Position numbers and translations under genes: made by a program
Shown here: positions 16,648 to 25,747 of the stretch, in pieces
Numbering within the stretch: the stretch's first letter is position 1
Layout of the letters: the number at the start of each line of letters is the position of its first letter
Source: Paenibacillus amylolyticus
GTDB lineage: Bacteria; Bacillota; Bacilli; Paenibacillales; Paenibacillaceae
Length of the DNA stretch: 64,000 bases
Assembly: GCF_001570725.1 (NCBI RefSeq)
Contig: NZ_BCNV01000011.1
Coordinates: 124,001 to 188,000, forward strand
Reading direction: 5' to 3'
Notes under the pieces: generated by a model
Told to the model about the DNA's origin: nothing
Databases searched by the model: none
Seen by the model: only the letters and a program-made list of their open reading frames with translations

Positions 16648-17457
16648 CTAAGAGTCCCCCTGCATCAACGCCTTAAAATGATTGCTCAGCTCCAGCCGGG
16701 TAGAGACCAGATACTGCGTATAGGCATGCTTCGGCTCTGTCAAAACAGAATGCATGCTGCCGCGCTCTACGATCTCGCCGTCCTTCATGACCATCACGTC
16801 ATCTGCAATCTTCTGAACAACGCCGAGATCATGGGAGATGAACATCATGGAACAGCCCATGCGTTCACGTAATTGAATCAATTGCTCCACCACTTCATAT
16901 TGAGAGATCGTATCCAGTGCCGTTGTTGGCTCATCCGCAATAATCAGATCAGGCTCCAGCACCAATGCCAGTGCAATCATGATTCGTTGCAGCATCCCAC
17001 CGGACAGCTGATGTGGATATTGATTCAGAATCTCGCGCGGATGTCTGAGCATGACGCTTTCCATCGCATGGATGATTTTCCGTTCAACCTCACGGGTGTT
17101 CCAGCCAAAATGCTGCTGAAGCGTCTCCCGAATATGAACACCAATGACACAGGAAGGATCAAATGCACTCATGCCATTTTGCAAAATCATACACAGATGC
17201 TTGCCCCGCTTACGCCGCATCTCCGGTTCCGAAAGCTGGTTCAGGTCTTCGCCCTGGAATAACATCGTGCCCGATTGGCGAATCCACGGCTTGTTCAGTC
17301 GCATGATGGCCCTGCACGTGACGGACTTGCCGCTACCGCTTTCCCCCACGATGGCCATACAGCTTCCCTGTTTGACTTCAAATGAACTGTTATGAATGAT
17401 CACTTTGCCTGTATTGGTGTCCCATACCTTCAAATGTTCAACCTCGACTATATTCAT
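16648..17457 (-). CDS. cntD: Metallophore ABC importer ATPase CntD
   Basis: A 269-residue OppD/NikD-type ATPase. Walker A is GESGSGKSV, signature LSGGMLQR, Walker B LIIADEPTTALD, and the H-loop FISHD. It overlaps cntC by 20 bases and abuts cntF. It should act with CntF on the cytoplasmic face of the CntB-CntC channel. The two ATPases are clearly different proteins rather than a recent duplication, as in the staphylococcal system. Cytoplasmic, membrane-associated; regulation is by the shared operon promoter at about 24256-24285. Confidence 0.93.
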   Translation of the reverse strand: MNIVEVEHLKVWDTNTGKVIIHNSSFEVKQGSCMAIVGESGSGKSVTCRAIMRLNKPWIRQSGTMLFQGEDLNQLSEPEMRRKRGKHLCMILQNGMSAFDPSCVIGVHIRETLQQHFGWNTREVERKIIHAMESVMLRHPREILNQYPHQLSGGMLQRIMIALALVLEPDLIIADEPTTALDTISQYEVVEQLIQLRERMGCSMMFISHDLGVVQKIADDVMVMKDGEIVERGSMHSVLTEPKHAYTQYLVSTRLELSNHFKALMQGDS

Positions 17458-18334
17458 AAGCCGGCTTTCTCACCTCACTTTCGTAAGACTTGTCAGACTT
17501 ACCTTGAGAGGTCATCAATTTGGGGTCTAGAGCCACCTGAAGGGCATCCGATAGAAAATTAAAAGCCGATACTACCACCACAATGGCCAGGCCCGGTGCC
17601 AACATCAATTCCGGTCTGGAGAACATGACTTCCCTCGCCTCATTGAGCATCATGCCCCACTCCGCATGCGGAGCCTGAATGCCGAGCCCCAGAAAGGAAA
17701 GACCGGAGATCTGCAACATCATTGAACACATGGAGCCACTGGCAATAACGGCAATATCGGCAAAGGTAACCGGAACAATATGTTTGGTTATAATTTTCAG
17801 ATTAGGCGTGCCGGAGGCTTTAGCGAATTTTACATAATCCATATCGGAGAATTGCATCACAGATGTTCGAATAACGCGGGCAAACCAGGCCCATTTCATC
17901 CACACAAAGGCAATCAAAATGTTCTCCAGTCCTGCACCCAAAATGCCAACCACCGCCAGTGTCATCACGTATCCGGGAAAAGACAGCATAATGTCACAGA
18001 CTCTCATAATCCATGCATCCACTTTCCCCTTGAAGTAACCCGCGATGAATCCAACAATAGCCCCGATCAGAACAGATAAACTGAGTGCAACCAGCACCCA
18101 TAACACACTTGGACGGATACCATAGATAAGCCGGGATAGTACACATCTGCCCAGATGATCATTGCCTAATAGATACTCCCAAGACGAAGAGGCGTATCGA
18201 AGCTTCATGTTCACTTGTCCAGGATCATGCGGCGCAATAAGCGGAGCCAAAATGCCCGCCATAAGCGTAGCGATAATCACCACCAAAGAGGTCATCGCAA
18301 GCTTGTCTTTGCTCAGATTTTTCAGTATTCGCAT
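17438..18334 (-). CDS. cntC: Metallophore ABC importer permease CntC
   Basis: A 298-residue permease of the DppC/NikC family with an N-terminal anchor helix and five further helices. The loop that contacts the ATPases reads FAKASGTPNLKIITKHIVPV. The ending is typical (SFLGLGIQAPHAEWGMMLNE, then FNFLSDALQVALDPK). It shares one base with the cntB stop (TGATG) and overlaps cntD by 20 bases, so the operon is tightly coupled. With CntB it forms the membrane channel for the metal-metallophore complex. Confidence 0.92.
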   Translation of the reverse strand: MRILKNLSKDKLAMTSLVVIIATLMAGILAPLIAPHDPGQVNMKLRYASSSWEYLLGNDHLGRCVLSRLIYGIRPSVLWVLVALSLSVLIGAIVGFIAGYFKGKVDAWIMRVCDIMLSFPGYVMTLAVVGILGAGLENILIAFVWMKWAWFARVIRTSVMQFSDMDYVKFAKASGTPNLKIITKHIVPVTFADIAVIASGSMCSMMLQISGLSFLGLGIQAPHAEWGMMLNEAREVMFSRPELMLAPGLAIVVVVSAFNFLSDALQVALDPKLMTSQGKSDKSYESEVRKPAYEYSRG

Positions 18335-19266
18335 CAGAATTCCTTTCTCAACCGGGGATTCATCGCCGCATTAATGATGTCGGATATCGTGTTAAACAAC
18401 ACAAAGGTGACAGCCAACATCAGAACATACGCCTGAATAATCGGAAAATCCCTGCTTAATATGGATTTCACGCTGAGCCTACCGAGCCCCGGCCAGGCAA
18501 ATACATTTTCAATGACTACCGTACTGCCCAACACGATCGGGATCGCCATGCAAAAGATGGACACGGCCACCTGTAATGAATTTCTCAGAATATGCAGGGT
18601 AACTTTCTTCTCACTCAGACCGCTTGCCCTTGCATATAACACATAGTCCTCATTCATATTGCTCAGCATGGAACTTCGAACCGTTCGGAAATAAATGCCT
18701 GTATAACTCACCGTGATCACAATCACAGGAAGAATGTAGCTTCGATACGAGTCCATACCACTGGTAGGCAGCAGATCCAGCTTGACGGAAAAATACCAGA
18801 TCATAATAGCTGCAAGCCAGTAGGATGGCATGGCCGTGAGGAAAAAGGAAATACCTCTGACCGATCGATCCAGCAGCTTGCCTTCTCTCATGGCACAGAT
18901 CACACCGAGCAGAATGGACAGCGCAATAATAAATACCGATGAGACGAGCGTTAACTTCAATGTGTTCAAAAAAGCCGGCCCCATCAAAGTCCACACGGGT
19001 TCACCCGATACATATGAGTTGCCAAAGTCCAACTGCAAAACAGCCATAATCCAGTTCGCATACTGGATCATGAACGGCTGATCGAATCCCAGCGCTTCAT
19101 TCGTTTGCGCGATCAGTTCATCTGTAATCTGCGGAACCTCCTGTGCCTGTAATACGACAACTGCCGGGTCCAAGGGAGATAGATTAATCAGGACGAACGT
19201 TATAAATGAAATGATAATCAGTAAAGGGATGGCTAACAGAATCCTTTTGACGATATAACTTCCCAT
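18334..19266 (-). CDS. cntB: Metallophore ABC importer permease CntB
   Basis: A DppB/NikB-type permease of about 310 residues with six predicted helices. The N-terminus (YIVKRILLAIPLLIIISFIT) and the coupling loop (YARASGLSEKKVTLHILRNS) are characteristic. GGAG lies next to an ATG at 19272 but is better spaced from the ATG at 19266, which I prefer; the alternative adds two residues. The gene begins 13 bp after the cntA stop. It pairs with CntC. Confidence 0.92.
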   Translation of the reverse strand: MGSYIVKRILLAIPLLIIISFITFVLINLSPLDPAVVVLQAQEVPQITDELIAQTNEALGFDQPFMIQYANWIMAVLQLDFGNSYVSGEPVWTLMGPAFLNTLKLTLVSSVFIIALSILLGVICAMREGKLLDRSVRGISFFLTAMPSYWLAAIMIWYFSVKLDLLPTSGMDSYRSYILPVIVITVSYTGIYFRTVRSSMLSNMNEDYVLYARASGLSEKKVTLHILRNSLQVAVSIFCMAIPIVLGSTVVIENVFAWPGLGRLSVKSILSRDFPIIQAYVLMLAVTFVLFNTISDIINAAMNPRLRKEF

Positions 19267-19279
19267 ATCCATCTCCGCT

Positions 19280-20908
19280 CTATTTAAAATTCATTTGTTC
19301 AAAAGGTAGTTCATATTGAGTCTGCTTGAATGAGATTCCATCGAGATTCTCGGGAGCGACTATAGTGACACGTCCGTTGGTAATCGGGATGAAGACTGCT
19401 TCATCATGGACGATCTTCATAATGTCGGCATACAGGGATTGGCGGGAAACCTCATCCGTGGAGACCATGACCGCATCGATTTTCTGATACAGTTCATCTG
19501 CTTCGGCAATTCCGCTTGTTGTATGCTTGTATGCCGAATCTGATGTAAATGCAGCAATGGTACTCTGTGGATCATAGGCCAGTCCCCACGTTTGATTAAA
19601 GAGCAGATCATATTCCCCGGTGGCTCTCCGATTCGCGATGGAAGTAGACTCTTCACCCACGATCTCAAGCTGAACACCCAATTCTTTCATCGAATACTGG
19701 ATCAATTCGGCCTGTATTTTCTGTGAAGACGAGTTGCTGTCATAGTATAGTTTCATGGCTAGAGGCTGACCGTTCTTCTTTCTCACCCCTTCACCACTTG
19801 CCAATGTCCAACCTGCTTGGTCCAGAAGCTGTTTAGCCATTTCCGGATCATACTCCCGTTTCTTCAGGTCTACCTTGGCGTAATTGACATTGGCTGAAAA
19901 TAGCGTGTCCGCAACAGTCTGCGTTCCGTTAAAAATATCTTTACTGATCGTTTCCCGGTCGATACCAACCCATAAAGCTTCTCGTACTGCCGTTTCCTGA
20001 ACCGGACTATTCTGACGACTGCTATTGGCTACGATCATATTCGTATTCATCGCTTCACTTCGAACCAATTGATAATCACCGGATTCAGCCAATTGATCCA
20101 TGGCCTCGACATCAATGCTGTCTGCCCCCCGGTCATCTGTGAACACAAAGTTGATTTCTCCCTTTTGTAATGCCAGGAATGTCGTTTCGCCTGCAGGAAG
20201 AACCTTGGATGTGATTTTCTTGATTGCAGGTGCACCACCCCAATAGTCTTCATTGGCTTCAAACGTGGCATTCTCTTCGACTTTATGAGCAGTAAGCTTG
20301 TAAGGCCCTGTACCGTGGAAACCACTCACTCCGTCTTTGGTTCCGCCATCTTTGAAATCCTTGGGTGATATGAAGACGTAAGGTCTTGTCATGGACAATT
20401 CCACCAGTGCCGGATAATAGGCTTCCGACAGCGTCAGCTCCACCGTGTGTTCATCGATAACCTTTACACTTGTGATTTTGGTGGACAGCTTGATCCAGGC
20501 ATGTTTCTCAGCATTCGCCTGAACGGCATCGATATTTTGTTTGACCGCCTCTGCGTTGAACGGCTCTCCATCATGGAATTTCACATCTTGTCGCAGATAA
20601 AAGGTATAGGTCTTGCCATCCTCCGAGATATCCCATGATTCCGCAAGCAATGGCTTGATGCCGTCAGGCGTGTTTTCCACCAGAGACTCATATATCATCC
20701 CTTGCGCAGGCATGGAGCCTGTATACAGATGGGGGTTCATATCATTAATATCTTTGGCAGAAGCATAGATAAGTTCAGTCTGTACCTGGCTATTGGCAGG
20801 CTCCGATTGGGCGCTCTCTTTCTCTTTTGTGCTCTGAGCGCATCCTGCCAGCACCGTAATGGCAGACACCAGTATTAGTATGGATGTAAAAGTAAGACCC
20901 TTTTTCAC
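19280..20908 (-). CDS. cntA: Metallophore-binding lipoprotein CntA
   Basis: A 542-residue extracellular solute-binding protein of family 5 (oligopeptide/nickel type). The lipoprotein signal ends at VLAGC with Cys23. The body has the typical YTFYLRQDVKFHDGEPFNAE and the late SLYADIMKIVHDEAVFIPIT. In staphylococci CntA captures staphylopine loaded with Ni, Co or Zn; the same is inferred from order cntM-cntA-cntB. A 240-bp gap with a palindromic repeat separates it from cntM, so the transport half may be transcribed partly from its own promoter or at a different level than the biosynthesis half. Confidence 0.92.
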   Translation of the reverse strand: MKKGLTFTSILILVSAITVLAGCAQSTKEKESAQSEPANSQVQTELIYASAKDINDMNPHLYTGSMPAQGMIYESLVENTPDGIKPLLAESWDISEDGKTYTFYLRQDVKFHDGEPFNAEAVKQNIDAVQANAEKHAWIKLSTKITSVKVIDEHTVELTLSEAYYPALVELSMTRPYVFISPKDFKDGGTKDGVSGFHGTGPYKLTAHKVEENATFEANEDYWGGAPAIKKITSKVLPAGETTFLALQKGEINFVFTDDRGADSIDVEAMDQLAESGDYQLVRSEAMNTNMIVANSSRQNSPVQETAVREALWVGIDRETISKDIFNGTQTVADTLFSANVNYAKVDLKKREYDPEMAKQLLDQAGWTLASGEGVRKKNGQPLAMKLYYDSNSSSQKIQAELIQYSMKELGVQLEIVGEESTSIANRRATGEYDLLFNQTWGLAYDPQSTIAAFTSDSAYKHTTSGIAEADELYQKIDAVMVSTDEVSRQSLYADIMKIVHDEAVFIPITNGRVTIVAPENLDGISFKQTQYELPFEQMNFK

Positions 20909-20950
20909 AACATTTCCTCCTGATGATTAAGTTACAAGCAGACCTTGTAG

Positions 20951-21116
20951 GTTACATCGGACCACTCCGATTGCAGTACCATCTTCCGATCGCTGTTATC
21001 CCCAGATTTTTTTGATTCTCTTTTCCAAAGAGAAAATCCGGGGATAAAGGCGACCGCTTCGCTTCTTCAGATTGGTTCTGCACTCTCCGTTATGATGTAA
21101 ACATCAGGTTCAACTT
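20951..21116 (+). repeat. Dispersed palindromic element, copy B
   Basis: About 165 bp lying between cntM and cntA. It shares long runs with copy C (TGCAGTACCATCTTCCGATC, TTATCCCCAGATTTT, GCTTCGCTTCTTCAGATTGG, TTCTGCACTCTCCGTTATG). Its two halves are imperfectly complementary (TTATCCCCAGATTTT against AAAATCCGGGGATAA at the centre), so the whole unit can fold as one long hairpin. No ORF is present. Confidence 0.85.
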
Positions 21117-21148
21117 GATTAATTTGAGATGTAACTAGACCCTATTAC

Positions 21149-22435
21149 TCAAAGTCCGGTGCAGATCATGCGGATATCCTCTTCAAAGGATTGGATGACA
21201 AAGGCGTTGGACACGCGTTGATTCTGGTTTGCGTCAGCCACTTCCTGAAGCTTTGCCTCATATTTGGCGATAAATTGATCAATCGTTGGGCAGCTCACAT
21301 CGAGGTGTCTGGCAATGCCCTGAATAATTTTGATGCGGTAGTAATCTTCTTTGGGCATACGAGGGATGTCCAGCTCCCCTTCGCGATTCATGAACGTTTT
21401 GCGGAATGGCACTGCTGAAAAGTCGAAATATTTCCCTGCCGAATCGGGTTCCGAGAATGGATCAATCAATAGTGAGGTGTACCGTATGTATAATAAATAC
21501 TCTTGATGAATGACCTGCAGCTGATTGAAATTCTCGATATCCTGGCGTGATATACTCTCTAATCGAACTGGATAGTTGTCATCCGTCATGAATTGAAGCA
21601 GGTTGACTCCCTGAATATCAAGTCGGTCCGTAATATTCATAATCTCCTGCCACTGTGCCCGCATATTCCGAATCAAACCTTGTGTAATCGGACCTTCGGG
21701 ATACATCTTATATACATATTTTGGAATATCTAATGCCCCAAAAATGGCCTCTAATGAGAAGTCGTTCATGAACAAGGGTGGATGCACATACAACGAAATA
21801 TTTCTTGTTTCCGCCTCCAATGGAGATCGCATCACTTCTAGCGCAACACCCAAACGCTCATACACTTGGCATAGCTTACTGACCTGTTCAGACGGGTAAC
21901 GAGTGGAACCGATATAGACCTTTTTCTTGACCCCTGTTGTAATTACATGATTGGACGGATGTTCGTGCATCCAACGGGTATCTCCGAGGTAGGTCGAGAA
22001 GCTGACCACTTCCGGCGCTGCCTTCCGCTCTCTCATATAATGGGTTACCAGTCGATTGGACCCGAACGTTGGCGAAACCAGAATGATACATTTCAGTTGT
22101 TTAATGAATTCATCATTCATTTGTTCCAGTACATCTATATACGCATCGGTGGTAACCGCCAAAATGAGTGTATCCCATTCACCATCAATGGTGTCATATC
22201 CCTTGAACACATGATCAACGTAACACTCACCTTCGAGTGGCTGATGTTTCTCATTTTGAATGCTGACCTGAATACGCCCATTGCTCTGTTCGAGGGCTGC
22301 AAATACGGACGCTGAACGAACCGATGCTCTCCCCACAATGCCTATACAGCAATTGAGATGAGCTTTGAGTGTAACCGCAAGCTGAATGGATGCAGGACCG
22401 GTTCCAAGTAACAGAATTCGCTGAAGATTGCTCAT
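21149..22435 (-). CDS. cntM: Opine metallophore dehydrogenase CntM
   Basis: A 428-residue NAD(P)H-dependent opine dehydrogenase that condenses the CntL product with an alpha-keto acid in the last biosynthetic step. The Rossmann motif is LLGTGPASIQLA. Arg36 in VGRAS aligns with Arg33 of the S. aureus enzyme, reported to favour NADPH. Asp152 in FSTYLGDTR aligns with Asp150, reported to select pyruvate. The rest is typical (LYVHPPLFMNDFSLEAIF, LLIDPFSEPD, YFDFSAVPF). The ATG follows AAAGGAGG. The predicted product, with a CntK present, is staphylopine-like. Alignment to the S. aureus protein was done from memory of the motifs. Confidence 0.94.
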   Translation of the reverse strand: MSNLQRILLLGTGPASIQLAVTLKAHLNCCIGIVGRASVRSASVFAALEQSNGRIQVSIQNEKHQPLEGECYVDHVFKGYDTIDGEWDTLILAVTTDAYIDVLEQMNDEFIKQLKCIILVSPTFGSNRLVTHYMRERKAAPEVVSFSTYLGDTRWMHEHPSNHVITTGVKKKVYIGSTRYPSEQVSKLCQVYERLGVALEVMRSPLEAETRNISLYVHPPLFMNDFSLEAIFGALDIPKYVYKMYPEGPITQGLIRNMRAQWQEIMNITDRLDIQGVNLLQFMTDDNYPVRLESISRQDIENFNQLQVIHQEYLLYIRYTSLLIDPFSEPDSAGKYFDFSAVPFRKTFMNREGELDIPRMPKEDYYRIKIIQGIARHLDVSCPTIDQFIAKYEAKLQEVADANQNQRVSNAFVIQSFEEDIRMICTGL

Positions 22436-22490
22436 GTAAGCCTCCTTTATTTAAAGTTCACCTGAACTCCATTTGGATTGACTTGCATGG

Positions 22491-23285
22491 CTATGCTTTC
22501 TGGTACAACGCAATATCGAACACATCATCCGGACGCAGGATCTGGTCCACCAGCTTCCACTTGCTGCTATCCGTCTCTTCCATCGGATAATTGAACAAGG
22601 ACTTCAACTGGTCACCGTATCTCATAGCTACAACCACCTGCGCATTCGTCAGGGCATGCAGTTGATCGAGCAACTCATATTTAGGGGCCACGGTAGAGCT
22701 GAAAATGATATGTGTTGCTTCCTTGGTATACTCCAGATTCTCCAGCAAGGTTGACTGCAAACGAATCTTCAAGCCCGCGCCCAGCTTCTCCACCACCTTC
22801 TGCCCGAGTCTAATAGATTCTTCATCAATATCGATCCCTACGACCTCTGCACCTGTTCGCTTGGCGATGAGTAATGGTGTCATGGGGAAGGAACCGGAGC
22901 CTACCAACAACACCTTAGAATCAGAGGTGACATGGAAGCTACCGAATTCTTTATCGATGCACTCTTCTATATTCTTGAAATAATCGGCAATCTGTTCATC
23001 CCCGTTCTCTAACTTCAATGCACGATATTTCTCCATGATCGCCACACACTGGGCGGATTTATTTCTTAACTGCCATATAAGCGAATCCAGTTCTTCCAGC
23101 TCCGAATGCTGCAATTGTTCCCAGGCTTCCTTATTCTCCTGATCGGTCACAAAGCGGGAGTAGTCATTGATCACAGCCTCCAGCTCCGAGCTATGCTGAA
23201 TCGTATGATCATACTTGCTCGCGAGCTTATCGAATTTCTCTGCAAATTCACTCAAACATGTCTGAAAATGGACCAATGTGATCAT
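22491..23285 (-). CDS. cntL: Nicotianamine-synthase-like aminobutanoyltransferase CntL
   Basis: A 264-residue enzyme that transfers an aminobutyrate unit from S-adenosylmethionine to histidine, the second step of opine metallophore synthesis. The N-terminal 100 residues are helical. The SAM-binding Rossmann half reads KVLLVGSGSFPMTPLLIAKR and EVVGIDIDEESIRLGQK, which is the nicotianamine synthase signature (GSGxxPxT). The ATG follows AGGGGG. It lies 43 bp after cntK and 55 bp before cntM. Length suits bacterial CntL rather than plant synthases. Confidence 0.94.
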   Translation of the reverse strand: MITLVHFQTCLSEFAEKFDKLASKYDHTIQHSSELEAVINDYSRFVTDQENKEAWEQLQHSELEELDSLIWQLRNKSAQCVAIMEKYRALKLENGDEQIADYFKNIEECIDKEFGSFHVTSDSKVLLVGSGSFPMTPLLIAKRTGAEVVGIDIDEESIRLGQKVVEKLGAGLKIRLQSTLLENLEYTKEATHIIFSSTVAPKYELLDQLHALTNAQVVVAMRYGDQLKSLFNYPMEETDSSKWKLVDQILRPDDVFDIALYQKA

Positions 23286-23328
23286 TTCTTTTCCCCCTAT
23301 ACGTTGTCTCGATCATGTATCAAGTACC

Positions 23329-24189
23329 TCATGCGTTTACTACGCTCCATTCTGCTGGAGTATCTATGAAGGCTTTGCCCTGTGCCACAATTCCAACAGA
23401 TCCCTCAATCGTAATGCTCCCAAGTTCTGCGCCATTCCACTGGGCCGCCACTTTGATCGCACCACCAGGCTGCTTGATGTACTGCGTAATCTGCCTCTGC
23501 TGGCTCCATGCGAGATACGCTCCCACGGAGGCTGTACCCGAACCACACCCTCTCTCCCAAATCAGACTATCCAGCTCCGGAACATAGATGAGTGGGGCCA
23601 TTTCTTCCGAGTGCGATTGATATAACAAGATACCGATCAGCTTATCTCCCAGGGTTAGTCCCAGTAACCTTGCAAGGGTCTGTGCCCTCTTTTTCATCGT
23701 ATCGTCGAAGTCATCCACTTCAATCACGATATGGATGAACTCAGCGTACCGGATGATTACCATATCCAGCTCGATGCCTTCGTACCGGATTGTTCGCTGC
23801 TCAATCTGCTTCGGAACCGGCATGGTTACCTGGCAGTCATATTCATTCTGCTGTTTCTTCACATGGCACATGATCAATTGATCGGTTCCGGAAACCTCCA
23901 ACACGATGTCCATCGATTCCTGTTGTGCCAGTCCTGCTTCAGATGCGTGGTGTGCTGCAAGTGCCATACAGGCATTGCCACAGAACTCTCCTCCGGCCAT
24001 TTCCAGGCGGGCCACAGCTTCCGGTCTCCTCGTTGGTTCAATGAATCCCACTTGTTCAGCGTAAACGTTATCATACGACATTAGACGCGTTGCGATATGA
24101 TTGTATTTCTCTGCTGCATGATCCGTTTTAACCAGAATCGTCATGTTTTGGGTGGGACTGAACTTGATAAAATCGATCTCCTGTTTCAT
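23329..24189 (-). CDS. cntK: Histidine racemase CntK (DapF-like)
   Basis: A 286-residue cofactor-independent racemase of the diaminopimelate epimerase fold. Both catalytic cysteines are present: Cys70 in GGEFCGNAC and Cys215 in ERGCGSGTA. In the cnt pathway CntK converts L-histidine to D-histidine for CntL; the operon position (first gene, before cntL) supports this over DapF. The ATG is 11 bases after AGGAG. A Zur-like box lies 33 bp upstream. Presence of this gene separates staphylopine/bacillopaline-type pathways from pseudopaline/yersinopine-type ones, which use L-His. Confidence 0.93.
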   Translation of the reverse strand: MKQEIDFIKFSPTQNMTILVKTDHAAEKYNHIATRLMSYDNVYAEQVGFIEPTRRPEAVARLEMAGGEFCGNACMALAAHHASEAGLAQQESMDIVLEVSGTDQLIMCHVKKQQNEYDCQVTMPVPKQIEQRTIRYEGIELDMVIIRYAEFIHIVIEVDDFDDTMKKRAQTLARLLGLTLGDKLIGILLYQSHSEEMAPLIYVPELDSLIWERGCGSGTASVGAYLAWSQQRQITQYIKQPGGAIKVAAQWNGAELGSITIEGSVGIVAQGKAFIDTPAEWSVVNA

Positions 24190-24221
24190 CGCAGCAGCTA
24201 CTCCTGTTCTTCATTTTTAAC

Positions 24222-24242
24222 TAATAGTAATTATTACGATTA
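24222..24242. promoter_or_regulatory. Zur-like operator of the cnt operon
   Basis: The same 21 bp as at 12984-13004, with core TAGTAATTATTACGA. It lies between the predicted promoter and the cntK start, where a bound repressor would block transcription. The identity of two such sites 11 kb apart implies one shared zinc-responsive regulator. Confidence 0.82.
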
Positions 24243-24255
24243 AAAGGTCGAGAAA

Positions 24256-24285
24256 AATATAGCACATCCTTTTGGGGACCGTCAA
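24256..24285 (-). promoter_or_regulatory. Candidate sigma-A promoter of the cnt operon
   Basis: On the minus strand TTGACG (24280-24285) and TATATT (24256-24261) are separated by 18 bp. The start point would fall just before the Zur-like box. Spacing is one base over the optimum. Confidence 0.55.
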
Positions 24286-24360
24286 CAAATATTTCCATTT
24301 AAAAAAATAAAATTTTCATAAACCCTTTAGCTGTCCATCCTATAAGAAAACTTAAACAGA

Positions 24361-24380
24361 GCTGACGCTTCTGCGCCAGC
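24361..24380 (-). terminator. Hairpin after the M20 peptidase gene
   Basis: GCTGGCGC-AGAA-GCGTCAGC on the minus strand (one mismatch) followed by a T-rich run (TCTGTTTAAGTTTTC), 100 bp past the stop of the gene at 24482. It probably ends the sulfur-locus transcript. The surrounding stretch 24286-24481 shows nothing else. Confidence 0.5.
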
Positions 24381-24481
24381 CCTAGCCATAATTCTGATAA
24401 GATTCAACAAAATTCGAAAAACGGTTGCCGCAGAACGGAACCGTTTCGATCTGGATATAATCGAGGCATTAACTGCGTCCC

Positions 24482-25708
24482 TCACTCCTGATGTGCTTGC
24501 ACATTGTGCAGTGCCTGTTCAGCTAGTGCAGCCAGAAGATGTGCTCCCAGCGGCAGTGCCCTTTCATCCACATCAAAGCCAGGGTGATGCCACTCATTCG
24601 GGCCAGAGGTGCCCAAGAAGAGGAACAGGCCGGGAACTTCTTTTTGATAAAAAGAGAAGTCCTCTCCTGCCGGAGAAGGCAGAGGTCTGATGCTATTCAG
24701 CCCAATCTGACTTGCAACTTGCTCCGCCGCAGATGCCAAAGCTTCATCATTGACCACGGCAGGTGGTCCCTGAATCCAGCGAACCGTAGCACGTGTGCCA
24801 TAGGCCGCCGCCACACCGGCTACCACCTGATTGAAACGCTCGCGAATTCGTGCGCGCACTTTCTCATCAAAGGTACGCACTGTGCCATCGAGTATCGCTT
24901 CATCGGGAATAACGTTCCAGGCTGTGCCGCTATGTAGCTTGGTGACGCTGATTACAGCACTCTCCTGTGCCCCCACATTGCGGCTCACAATGGCCTGTAG
25001 TGCCGTAACAATGTGGGCAGCAACCACAATCGGATCAATGCCTGCTTCCGGCACGGCTGCATGGGTGCCTACACCTTCCACTTTGACAACGAAACCGTCT
25101 GCTGCTGCCATCAACGCACCTTCCCGAATGCCCACCGTACCCACCTGGAGATCAGGTTTGTTATGCAACCCGAATACGGCCCGAACATCGGATAATGCGC
25201 CGCTCTGGATCACTTGCCGAGCACCCGTTGCTTTTTCCTCCGATGGCTGGAATATCAAGCGTACTTTCCCAGGGAGCGTGGACTCGCGCTGTTTCAGTAA
25301 TCGTGCAGCACCGATCAGAATCGCCGTGTGTGCGTCATGTCCGCAAGCGTGCATCTTTCCATCTACCTGGGAGGCAAAATCCAGTTTCGTCTCTTCCTGA
25401 ATGGGCAGCGCATCAATGTCCGCTCTTAGGGCAACCACAGGTCCGTCCCCTTGACCTACTTCAGCGACGAGCCCTGTCCGCAGCACATATTCGTCTGCAA
25501 TACGGACGCCTTCCTCTTCCAGCCAGCTGCGAATAGAAGCTGTCGTCTCCCTTTCCTCACCGGACAATTCCGGGTTACGATGCAGGTGTCGCCGAATGGT
25601 GATTAAACGTTCCGCGAATTCTTCCGCCCGTTCACCATGAAGCTCATGCTCGGGGCCCTGTACTTGTTGCTCAGCCTGCTGTTTGGGCTGTTCCAGATCA
25701 CTTTTCAT
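24482..25708 (-). CDS. M20D family amidohydrolase (SndA/YxeP-like deacylase)
   Basis: A 408-residue zinc or manganese amidohydrolase. The metal site is visible: HACGHDAH, the PSEEKATGAR segment with the catalytic Glu pair, FGLHNKP, and a late EDFSFYQ. The ATG at 25706-25708 is seven bases from GGAGG. Family members remove acyl groups from N-acyl amino acids; in Bacillus S-alkyl-cysteine salvage the homologues (YtnL/SndA, YxeP/SndB) deacetylate the processed cysteine. Neighbouring flavin monooxygenases support that role. The alternatives are hippurate or N-acetyl-diaminopimelate hydrolase. The N-terminal 25 residues are Gln/Glu-rich and unusual. Confidence 0.88.
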   Translation of the reverse strand: MKSDLEQPKQQAEQQVQGPEHELHGERAEEFAERLITIRRHLHRNPELSGEERETTASIRSWLEEEGVRIADEYVLRTGLVAEVGQGDGPVVALRADIDALPIQEETKLDFASQVDGKMHACGHDAHTAILIGAARLLKQRESTLPGKVRLIFQPSEEKATGARQVIQSGALSDVRAVFGLHNKPDLQVGTVGIREGALMAAADGFVVKVEGVGTHAAVPEAGIDPIVVAAHIVTALQAIVSRNVGAQESAVISVTKLHSGTAWNVIPDEAILDGTVRTFDEKVRARIRERFNQVVAGVAAAYGTRATVRWIQGPPAVVNDEALASAAEQVASQIGLNSIRPLPSPAGEDFSFYQKEVPGLFLFLGTSGPNEWHHPGFDVDERALPLGAHLLAALAEQALHNVQAHQE

Positions 25709-25747
25709 CTCATGGCCTCCCATTCGTATATATTCATTGCCCTAATT

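Noticed and set aside
23329..24189. Diaminopimelate epimerase (dapF) assignment
   Set aside because: The fold fits, but first position before cntL and cntM under a Zur-like box points to the histidine racemase CntK.
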